Assembly (NCBI GenBank): GCA_000181795.3
Contig: CM012954.1
Span: 14,204,182 to 14,268,181 of the forward strand
Length of the DNA: 64,000 bases
Origin: Trichinella spiralis
Taxonomy: Eukaryota; Nematoda; Enoplea; Trichinellida; Trichinellidae
Direction of reading: 5' to 3'
The position numbers and the translations under genes were made by a program. The number at the start of each line of letters is the position of its first letter. Positions within the stretch are counted from its first letter, which is position 1. This document shows, in pieces, positions 1 to 10,400 of this stretch. The notes beneath the pieces are model-generated. The model saw only the letters and a program-made list of their open reading frames with translations. It ran no database searches and was not told where the DNA came from.

Positions 1-15
1 GTATTTAAATTTCAG

Positions 16-1579
16 GCTTTTCAAATAGTGAAACAGCACCCAGAATTTGAGCAAAATTTGTACGTAGAATATGCAAATTGGCTTATAAAAAATCAAAAAT
101 TTGAAGAAGCACAAATTGGTGAGTGATGAAATGTTAATTCGTGTAATAATGGCAGTAAAATTGTTTGCAGCTTATTGTCGGGCAGGTCTTCAAGAGCAAG
201 CTCTTGATGTATTGGTGAACTTGGCTGACGTGGCAATTGATGAGAATCGTTTCAAAGATGCGTCTTATTTTTACTGGTTATTAAGCATGCAGTATCTTTC
301 TTCAGTTAATGGTATTTTTTTTATAAAAATGAACCAGCACAAACATATCTATTTCACTTTAAAGTGAATCAAATGAACTTCAAATCAACTTTTTTAGCGA
401 ATCAAACAAATGAAGATTTAACGTTAAAACAATTTTACAAATATCAACAATTTGCTGATTTATACTACATTTACGATTTTATTTACAAATATACAGTATG
501 TTAAGGATTTTCAAGTAAATTTTTTTCTATTGTTTAAAAATTGATTTTAACAGGAAGAACCATTTACATTTTTGTCTGCTGATACTTTGTTCAACGTGGC
601 TCGCTGTTTGTTGAATTCTCTTCAACTCTGTCATCCGAAGAAAATTTCCAAAATGTGAATTGAATAATTTTTATATTTTGAAATTTCCATAATTTTTCTT
701 TTCCCTTTCACAGAAAAATACTTTACACTTTGGCCAAGCAAGCGAAACAGTTGGGCGCGTTCCGACTTGGTCGAATTGTCTGCGACCAGCTTGGGCATCT
801 CAATCTGCCGCCGTCCATGCAAACCGAAGTGGACTTGTTGACGTTGTCGTTGAAAGCGAAACCGTTTCAAGATCCCGAAGATTTGCTGCCAGTTTGTTAT
901 GTCTGTTCAATGGGAAATCCAATTTTGAGTCGAGACGGTGGGAACAAGTGCGTGCATTGTGGTTTGAATTTCATTTACTCATTTTTGACGTTCGGTACGG
1001 AAATTTGTTTTTTTTTCTCGACTACTGTTTAAATTAAAAAATTCATTTTTTCAGAATCTCTCCCTTTGATAGAATTTGAAATTGAAGGTGGTATAACAAG
1101 AAAAGAATTCCAAAGTCTGTTGCAATGCAACGCATCGTCGCAAGAGGAAATTGCTCTACTACAATCCAAAGTATACAAGATTTGTTTGAATTGATTTAAA
1201 TTGTTCAAATAAATGATCATCTCTTTTAGAAAGTCAAAAATGGAAAGGTTGTTTATCGCCGAGCAGATATCAGCGCGTTGAAAAGCAACGAAGTGTTCAT
1301 GTGTCGTCGAACTGACCCGTCGAAAGACATCTATTACAGAAATTTGATGCCCGAGATTGCCATCAGTCAGTGTCATTCTTGTAACAAGGTATTTTGAATG
1401 CACTTATTGATTGAAAAAAAAAAATTTTTTTTGTAAAATATATATACACTTTTCTTGCATTGAAATATTTGTTTTTCCAGTTTTTTCACACAGATGATTG
1501 GGAATTTTTTATTTTACGCTACGGGCATTGCCCGTTTTGTCGAAAGAAGTTGAACTTGAATGACGATTGGGATGATTGA
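16..1579 (+). CDS. IFT122: IFT122, intraflagellar transport protein, C-terminal part (5' end outside window)
   Basis: IFT122 is a subunit of the IFT-A complex, which drives retrograde transport in cilia and import of ciliary membrane proteins. Only the C-terminal 365 residues are here. I placed exons at 16-118, 171-311, 398-495, 554-654, 714-994, 1055-1170, 1230-1388 and 1481-1579; all junctions are GT-AG and the phases agree. The translation follows the human C-terminal helical repeats (for example EEAQIAYCRAG and DASYFYWLLSMQ). It then shows two Cys pairs typical of the family's zinc-binding tail: CYVC...CVHC near 895-960, and CHSC...CPFC split between the last two exons. The stop at 1577-1579 follows a short acidic tail. 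The first base of the window region, up to 15, is the end of an intron. The gene converges on the MLT-10-like gene, with about 120 bp between the stop codons. Identification is by remembered family similarity and is strong. Confidence 0.95.
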
Positions 1580-1700
1580 TTGTGAATGATGTTCTGAAAA
1601 ATGCATCTTGAAAAGGAGGAGCTTTGAAAAAAAACACAAAAATTAAAACATGGATGGTAAATGTAAGGTAAAAAATGTCAAATTGAGCGAAAAAATCTGG

Positions 1701-3582
1701 TCAACAGAGAAAACAAGGAGATGCGACAATGGCGCATGCTGAACAGGTGGAATTGATCGATGGACTCATGTAGGATGGCGATAGGACGGCTGCGAACAGA
1801 CGATGGGGGGATCGGATCACTGGGCTCAAAGCCGACGGTGACAGAACGGCAGCCGTGAGCAGAGTTGGACTCAGGATGCTCGGATTGAACGCACCGGGCG
1901 ACAGAATGGACGGAATCAGTAGAACTGGTGAAAGGATCAACGGTGACAAGACGGCCGGTGACAAGATCAACGGATTCAACATGCCCGGAGAGAGGACGAT
2001 CGGATTTACTGCCATGGGCGAAAGAATTATTGGACTGAGCACCAGTGGACTGAGTATCGAGCTGCTGACCATGTTCGGAGACAGAACAACCGGCGAGAAA
2101 ATTTTCGGATTCAAAATGACATGTCCGGCAACGAGTGGTTCATCTCCACGCGGACCCTGGACCATCGGATGCAGCACGTCGACTTCTTCGGTCTTGTTGG
2201 CGCTGCGTTGTCGCCGACGGTGCAGTTGTTTTTCTTCGGCAATTTTTCTCAACTCTTCCCTGAGCCAGCGTTCTTTGTCCATTTCGGTCATTTGCACGTA
2301 TTCGAACAATTTTTCCTCGGACAAACTTCCATTGTGCACCAGTCGCATCTGATCGCTGTTCAAAAATGCGTATCCGGTGCTGTTGATCGACTGACGTTGT
2401 TGTCTGGTCAACGATGCGTCGAGTAATTTGAATTTTTCCCCCAACTCCACCAACGCTTCCTCTTTTTCGAGTTTCACCATTCGACTGGATTGGGCTCTTT
2501 TCGCTTTGCGCTGTGACATGGTCAACCTTTTAATATCACGAACCAACTTTGGCACGTTGCCAAGTTCCAAAATCAAATTCAACAGCGCATCGCGTTCTCG
2601 ACGCGACAGCATCTGTTTCGACTGTTTGGTCGGAAATACATTCTTCGAACCGTCCTCGTACAAGCTCAGCAAATCCGGCGACAACAAGTCGATGGTTCGA
2701 TTGGCGTCCGGAGTCAATGCCAATATGCGAGGCGACAACACTCGCAGTGGCGGAATATCTTCGATCACTTTCATATCTTTGATCAACTCGAACACATCGT
2801 ACGCCAATTCACGGAACCAGCCGGGCAGCGGCATGTCGGGTAACAGTGATTCGAAATTGTTCTCGGCGATCGCCTTCTCCACGTTCGCCAGCAGTTCATT
2901 CGTGCCGAGGTGGATGTCGAAATCCACATCGTACTTTGTTGGCTCATCTTCCAGATCGTCTTCGTCCCCTGCCGAACCTTTCCACGAGCTTGTCGAAGAG
3001 GAATATTTTCTCATTTCGCGAAACAATTTTCTCAACCAATTGAACAATCGTTCCAAAGTTGAGGATTCTTTCGTCGTCGTCGTCGAACGTTTCACCCTTG
3101 GTGGAACGATCTGTTTGTCGATCCTGTCGATGCTCATTTGCAAATATGGAACGTGACAATTGGCGTGGTCGGCAATATTTTCAGCTTTGCTTGTACAATT
3201 GATCAGACGTTCTGTTTCCGTTTTGTCATGATGGCGCAGTTCGTTCGTCACCAACGTGCTCATCAACAAATTTACAGTTCTCTGGTACATTATACCGTCG
3301 GTCAGGGTTTTACCGTCTTCGTTTACTGGTATTTTCAAAAAATCCGTTTTGCAAAAAATTACATTTCCTGAAAATCCCATACAAACAACTATATTTCATA
3401 GTAGGGTAAGAGAAATTTGGTAAGTATTTGGAATTTCATTGCGAAATGTGATATTGTTTATTATTTAGTTGAAATCTGATCTTACCGAATTGTTGTACGA
3501 TCAATATTAATAAAAGTATGGTCCAACGAAGGCGAAATGGAAAAATTGGCAAAATCGACCTGTTCGAATAGTAGCAGTGCAT
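1701..3582 (-). CDS. mlt-10-like: MLT-10-like secreted protein A (DUF644 + pentapeptide LSP repeats)
   Basis: Predicted 587-residue secreted protein of the nematode MLT-10 family, which is linked to the moulting cycle and cuticle. Exons on the minus strand are 3486-3582 and 1701-3367. The start at 3582 gives a basic N-terminus followed by the hydrophobic stretch TILLLILIV, a plausible signal peptide. A furin-type site (RVKR) lies at about residues 123-126 and a second (RRRQR) at about 416-420. Between them is a helical, charged domain containing LSPRIL and DLLSPDLLSL, which is shared with the neighbour gene. Residues about 448-573 are a run of roughly 25 five-residue units of the form x-L-S-P-x, with some N-P variants. 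The protein ends in a conserved motif C-x-x-C-x-I-V-A-S-P-C-F-x-C. The 338 bp upstream separate it from paralogue B. Only C. elegans mlt-10 genetics is known for the family; the role here is inferred from the domain layout. Confidence 0.85.
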
Positions 3583-3920
3583 GGTGTTGTTGGATAGAGC
3601 GACAATTTTTGTTCGATGTGAACAATTACGATGCGATAATTGAAATGAAAAGTGAATATCGTTCGAGAATTTCCACGTTGGCAAAATGTCCTAAATTTTC
3701 AATCTCTGCAGCGATGAAAGATTTGCCTACTTTTGTATGGTAATTTTGGTTGGTTTTGTTCGTATGTTTGAAAATGTTAAATTTGCATGTTGTGTAAGAT
3801 TAATTGTTAATGCCGTCGTCGATTGACGAGCCAGCAGCATACATACATCATGCATGCCTGACGGTGATGAGAATGATTTTGCAAAGTTGAATAATTTTGT
3901 TTGCAATTTATTCATCGAAT

Positions 3921-5660
3921 TCAACACATGAAACACGGCGATGCGACTATTAAACAACCGTAACAAGTGGAATTGATCGTCGGTGAGCGAATTCCAGGAG
4001 AAAGAATTGTCGCCACCATGAATTGGTTGGACCGAATGGACGGACTGTCGGCGATCGGTGACAGCACGTTGAAACTGAGCATGGAGACCGTGTCGACCAC
4101 TGGACTCGAGACCAGTGGGGTCAGAATCGAGGGGGCCAAGATCAGGGGGCTGAGAATGATCGGCGACGCGTAAATTGGACTCAGAACGAATGGGCTCAAA
4201 ATTTGAGGCGACAATACCAACGGTGAAGCGACGATCGGCGTCAGCACGAGGGCGGTGAAAAATGCCGGCGACAGTATGGTCGGCGACAGTGTTGTCGACG
4301 ACAGGACAATTTGGCTGAAAAATGCCGGCGACAAGACCACAGGCCCCAACACAGACGCCGAACCGACCGTCGGCGAGCCGATAAACGGCCACAGGACGAT
4401 GGTCTCGCCGACCGTGATTTCTGAACGTTTGCATCTTCTTCTTCTTTTTTTTCTTGTCGATTTCGACAACTGCAACAATTGGTATTCCAACGCTTCATTT
4501 TTCTCGTCGACAGTCATCGTTCTGTACGTGTCGATGTCGACTGGCAATTTGCCATCGTCGTAAATTATGCGCAGTTGATGTTCGCTTAGAAAAGCATAGC
4601 CCCTAGTTTGAATTGATCTCGTCTGTTCTTCGGTGTAGGATTGTTCGAGTCTGGTGAAAGTGTCGATTAATTTGGTTACCGTTTTCTCTTGGGAACTTTT
4701 CAAATCACGCCACTGTTGTTGACGTTGATGATACTGATCGACGAGGCGGTCGACTTGTTCGACCAATCCCAACAATGCCAGTCGTTCTTTCAAATTCAGT
4801 CGATCGATCAATTTGCCAACTGATACTGATTGGTCGGTGTCGTTGTCGTAATTGTCCGACAAGCTGAACACATCCGGTGACAACAAGTTCACACTTTTCG
4901 AACTTCTCTCTTCCCAGGGGAACAATCTCGGCGACAAAATTCTGTACTCGGGCCAAGCTTCTTGCTGCTGTTGCTTCATCTCTTTGATCAACTGGTGCAC
5001 ATCTTTGGTCATCTCGCGCAGCCAGTCGGGAATTGGCCATTCGGGTAGCCAATCGTCGTCACTTGTTGTTGTTGTTGTTGTGATCTTGTACCAAAAATTC
5101 GACCAATACCACTCGGACCACCGGGTCGACTGTTCTCTTCTCGACGATTTGCCAATTCCCATTGACTGGTCATTTCGACTAGTGGCAGACGATGCGAATT
5201 TTGAGAACAATACTGAATTCACCTTTTCCGCCAGCCAAGCCAGCCAGTTGAACGTGCTTTCGACCACTGACGTCCCCCTTTTCGAACGGATTCGTTTTTT
5301 CTCCACAAACGGAACCAAACATTCGGCATACTGGTGTACATCTTGGGCCTGGTGGACGCAGGCGCACAGGCGACTTTTGCGCTCTTGGTCGTCGCCCAGT
5401 TTGGCGCCAATTTTCGTCGCCACAGCACCAAGCAGAGCCGAAACGGCGTTGTCGTATTGGACTTTTTCCAATATCGACTTGGTCTGTTCGTTCAAAGGCA
5501 ACGTTTTGTATTTCTCTTTGGTCAAACTGACCACCCCGGCTGAAATGTGAAAAAAATGAAATGAAAAGAAACGAAAAAAGAAAAACAGAAATCACTGAAC
5601 GGCTGGCTACTACTTCTACTCACTGAAAACGACAACCACGAGACAAACGGCGTTGACCAT
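3921..5660 (-). CDS. mlt-10-like: MLT-10-like secreted protein B (tandem paralogue of A)
   Basis: Predicted 551-residue paralogue of the gene at 1701-3582, with the same two-exon structure: 5624-5660 codes the signal peptide and 3921-5539 the rest. The intron phase (1) and position match those of A. The N-terminus MVNAVCLVVVVF is a compact signal peptide. Furin-type sites RSKR (about residues 97-100) and RCKR (about 381-384) sit at the same places as in A and bracket the conserved middle domain (LSPRLF, LLSPDVFSL). The C-terminal third is the same pentapeptide repeat (VLSPx, ILSPx), here more degenerate with F/T/A substitutions, and ends in C-x-x-C-x-I-V-A-S-P-C-F-M-C. Paralogue-specific differences include a Thr run and a Trp-rich stretch (RWSEWYWSNFW) after the first cleavage site. 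The pair is clearly a tandem duplication. The family call is firm; the exact function is not known. Confidence 0.85.
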
Positions 5661-7402
5661 CGGGGTGGGGCGAATATTTTTTGGGGAGAAAAACCGTGTT
5701 GAAACAACACTTGAAAGAAAGTTTCACTTGTTCGCTTATTATTATTATTTTTATTCATTCGGTTCAAAGACTTCAAAAAGTCGATGATTTGACACAATAC
5801 AGTTTTGATCATTGCAATTGATATTGTCACAAATGAAAACTGGGCCGTATTTAGAAGAAGAATAGAAAAACCAAATTAAATGAATGAAAGTCGAACTTAT
5901 ACGAAACAATTCGATCAAATTCTCTGTATGGTATATTGGGCAAAGCTGTGCTTTTTTTTCTTTTCTTTTAATAATTGCAAATTTCACAATTTCTCTTGAA
6001 CAATTTTGACAAGTAAAAGAAAAGCAAAGAAAAAGTTCATTGCGACAAATTCAACTAACATGTACGTCATTTTTTGTTTTATTTTTGCTTTTTCACATTT
6101 TTTTTTGGTAAGCGTATTTTTTTTTCTTTATTTTTGATAAGAATTCCATACATATTTTTGCTTCTATTCAATCTATAACTGTTGTCCAATGTATATATAT
6201 ATGTACAATGAAATTGATGCTGGACCGTCGATTTACTTTTTCTATGCATTACACTGCGTTGAAAATTTTGAAAACATTTTCTAATTTAACAATTTCACTT
6301 CAAACAGGGAACGGTATTTTGTAATGTGAAATTTTGAAAAAAACGCTTATTCGAACTTGCAATAATATAATTACTGTAATGATTGATGAGTGATGATATT
6401 TTTGAACGTTATTTTGAATTTCCATTTTTCTGTTCTTGTTTTGTTTATGAAAAAAATATTTATATTTTTCATGCAATTCAAAATTTTTCATTGATCCAAT
6501 CATCTTATTTACTTGCAAATTTGATTCACATTTTAAACAAGTGTTATTTCTATAACATTCTTTATTTTGGTTTTCTACCAAAATCAACCGTCATTTATTA
6601 TTGTGAATGAAAAATTTTTTATCATTTGAATTAGTACATGTGTGGTAAAAACTGCATTGAAAGATAGATGTTTCACCTTATACTTCTACTTGAATATTTT
6701 CAAATTTACAACTATCAGTACTTGATAGTAATATATTACTGTAGGTGACATGTTGTCTCCAATTTGGACGATCAGGAATTGGCAGTTGATAAATTGAATA
6801 AGACATCAGTAGTCTTTATTTTTAATTGTGATATATTTAACACTATAACTATCAGGTTTTAAAGAACGATAATTAGCGGTTGAAATAAAATGATGTTTAA
6901 TTTTCCATGTTTACTCATAACAATTTAAATATTGGAATAAATAGTACTGTAGTTGATATGTGCATGTCTGTGTGTATGATGTTAATTATTTAGTGCTTGT
7001 TTATCTTCTTTTGTAATAAAAGTAAAGTTTCAAGTGAACACCACAATTATTTTTCACTCATTGTCGGAATTAATTGTATATTAATTTCATTTTATTTCAT
7101 TTATCTTGGCGTGCGTAGTTTGGCATCTTGGTGGTTGTAGTTATTTTCGAAAGGTAAAAATGATTTTAATTGTTGTCCTTTTTTTTGTTTTTCACAATCA
7201 AACAATAGTATCATTTGACAATAGAACATAATTACAATGAGGATGAAGTTGGATGAAAAAAATTAGCATCGAACTAATGTTCAGTTGCTGAATTTCATAT
7301 TAACAATATACATATGAACAGTATTTCGTGTTGTTATTGTTGATGTGTTTTGTTAATTTCAAATTTAATCTAAAATTCAAAGTTTATTTCTCAGACAGCC
7401 CT
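5661..7402. other. Intergenic region, mlt-10-like B / ATP13A1
   Basis: About 1.7 kb of AT-rich sequence with many T and A runs. It must contain the promoter of the MLT-10-like gene B on its left side and the 5' leader of ATP13A1 on its right. I see no coding exon with family similarity. The only short open frames (6300-6610) are low-complexity. A splice-acceptor-like TTTCTCAG ends at 7394, eight bases before the ATP13A1 start codon. Confidence 0.6.
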
Positions 7403-10400
7403 ATGATGATTGCCACCGACGAGTTGGTCGACCACGTCAGGTTGTACAATCCAAAACCGTTGTTATTGCACGGCTATATCGCACCATTTATTGTTGCTTA
7501 CGGCACGTCATTTTTCCTGTGGTCAGTCATTTACGGGTTTTTTGAATATTTTGAATTGTTTTGCATTGTATTTTCTGTGATTGGCTTTTTACAAATTATT
7601 GTCGTGTTGCTTTGCTTCTGGTCCATTTCTGCCCGATGCTTGCTGACCTGCAGTGAAGTGAGTCAGTTTTAAGTTAATTCAATTATTATTTTAATATTAT
7701 AAACTTTTCTTCAATTCATTTTCTAATTTTAGACTAAGGATCCTTTTTCTGCCCAGTTAATTAAAGTACAACCTACTCCAAATAATGGTTGCGCAGAACT
7801 GATACCACTTCACCATCACGTGGTAAGTTGTTCAATTTATTAAATTCATTTCTGATAGTAATTTTAATCGTTTGGAAAAATTTGATAAAGTTAATTGTGG
7901 TTAGATATTTTTTAAAATAATTTATTCGTTTATTTGAAAATGAAATTTGACATTTTTTTTGAAAATATTGATCGTTTCCTGTTCTAGTGTTGTTAATCGG
8001 TTTTGTTCATTTCGACCAGATACTGTAGTTTTAATTTAATACAAAATCTTTTTTAAATATTTAATTAAATGTTGTGTTATTTCATAATTTTTTGGTCGTA
8101 AAAAGTGAAAATGATTTTTTTAAATTATAGAACTAACTGTGTTGGATAAATTTTTTCAAATTATTATTCACTTTATGTAATTTTGTTTTGTTTTTGCTTT
8201 GCTTGAGGATTTAATTTAAAATGTAAATTATTATTCAATGTTTTCGTTTCGGATAGAACCCCTTATACTTTTGAATTGACTCAAATGAATCAAATATCGC
8301 AAGATGATTTTACAGTATGCAGTGGGTAATTTTTAAAGTGAAAACGACTACTGCTTTAAGGATCCGAACAATGCGTTTTATGTTTGGTTTGAATTTCAAA
8401 AAAGTAAGTACGTCTACGATGCGTTGGAGAAGAGACGGTTTGAGCCGGTCAAATTTCCGGAAAATATGCCGTTCCAATTTTACAAAGAATGGAAAGGCTA
8501 CGTAATCGAGGGTGAATTGAAGCTTGTAGCTTCACATCTCGGCACGAACACGTAAAATGACTGTTTCGTTACGCTTTGTTTGAAATATTTCCATTATTGT
8601 TTATTTTGTAAAGGATGGAAATGGTCATTTCGACGTTTGCTGAACTTTTCCAAGAACGAGCCACGGCACCGTTTTTTGTCTTTCAAGTAAGAAATGGAGA
8701 TTTTGATGGTTTGCTTAATTTCAAAGGAATGTTGACGAAATGCAGTTAATTTCAGGTATTCTGTGTCTGCTTGTGGTGTTTGGAAGAGTTTTGGTATTAT
8801 GCTTTGTTTACGCTCTTTATGCTGGTCATGTTTGAAATTACCGTGGTCAAACAGCAATTGAACAGTATGCAAGAGATCAGAAGCATGGGAAATAAGCCGT
8901 ATTTAATTTACGTATGATGCTTAATTTTGTTTCACAAGCGGTCATTTGTGACGACATGTGTGTGTGCCGTACAATTTAGGCATACCGCAATACAAAATGG
9001 GCGAAAATTTCTACCGAAGAACTCGTTTCCGGTGATTTGGTTTCTATCGGTAGAGCAGTTATTTATTTATTTATTTGCTTTCTTTTCCCGTTTTAATTGA
9101 AAATGAACACAGGACGATCGTCCAATGAGAATACAGTTCCATGTGATATTCTTCTTTTACGAGGTTCATGCATAGTGGATGAATCACTTCTGACTGGCGA
9201 GTCTGTGCCGCAGATGAAAGTGAGAGAGCTTGTTTTTTTCTTATTTTTATTTTTTGAGCTTTTGACATCACTTATGTACTGTATTATTTCAGGAATCTAT
9301 AGAAGATTGCGATTTGGATCATGTGCTGGATATCAACGCCGACGGTCGACTGCACGTACTGTTCGGTGGTACTCACGTTGTACAGCATGCGGGTCCTACG
9401 AAAACATCGTCTGGTTTGAAAGGTGAAACAATTGTGTGCTTTGTTGTGCAAATTATTTAGAAAAAGAAAAAAAACAACAACTTTTTCCACCTTAGCTCCA
9501 AACAACGGCTGCATTGGTTACGTGCTGAGAACAGGCTTTAGCACTAGTCAGGGGAAATTGTTGCGGACAATTTTGTTTGGCGTGAAAAGATTGACAGCCA
9601 ACAATCGCGAAACATTATTTTTTATACTTTTTTTGTTGGTATTTGCACTGAATGCGGCCATATACGTTTGGGTGAAGGGTAAGGGCCTCCTCTTTGAATT
9701 TCTTTTCGCTTCAGCTTGGATTTTTCAATATCTTTTTTTCATCATCTGAATGTGAAATTTGTTCGATTTATTTCAAGGTGTGGAAGATCCGTCAAGAAAT
9801 CGATACAAACTATTTTTGGAATGTATCTTGATTTTGACGTCTGTTATTCCACCCGAATTGCCCATCGAACTTTCGCTAGCCGTCAATCATTCGCTAATAT
9901 CGTTACAAAAGCTAGGTAATGTTGAATTTTCTGAACTCATTGAATTTATATTGGTATTTTTTAAGGCATTTTTTGCATCGAACCATTCCGCATCCCACTT
10001 GCTGGAAAAATAGACGTTTGTTGTTTTGACAAAACCGGCACACTCACCACGGACAATCTGATAGTCAAGGGTTTGACAGGATTAAAGTAGTTTGTTTGTT
10101 TGTTTGTTATATTCATTTTATATTCTATTTATTCACTGATGCTTATTTTCAAGTGGTAGTAAAGCGTTAAATTCCATTCAAAATGCTCCACTGGAAAGCA
10201 TAAGAGTGTTGGTCAGTTGTCACAGTTTGATGCAGTTGGATGCAGAATTGATTGGCGATCCATTGGAAAAGGCATGTTTACATGCAGCTGGATGGACATT
10301 GACCAAACGTGAGTGTAGAAATATGTTTAAAGTAGACATCAGACATTTTTTAAAAAAAACTAAATTACTTTAAATTGTGCGCACACATTCTTCTGCGATT

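Noticed and set aside
1855-2352. Long + strand open frame with regular GER/GDR repeats
   Set aside because: It is the antisense reading of the LSP pentapeptide repeat of the MLT-10-like gene A; the repetition is a shadow of the real minus-strand gene.
3967-4563. Two + strand open frames with Gly/Asp/Arg repeats
   Set aside because: Antisense shadows of the repeat region of MLT-10-like gene B.
8245-8360. Extra ATP13A1 exon or a 13-base mini-intron (GTAATTTTTAAAG) before exon 3
   Set aside because: An acceptor ending at 8360 joins exon 2 to exon 3 in phase 0 with the expected protein length, so no extra exon or mini-intron is needed.
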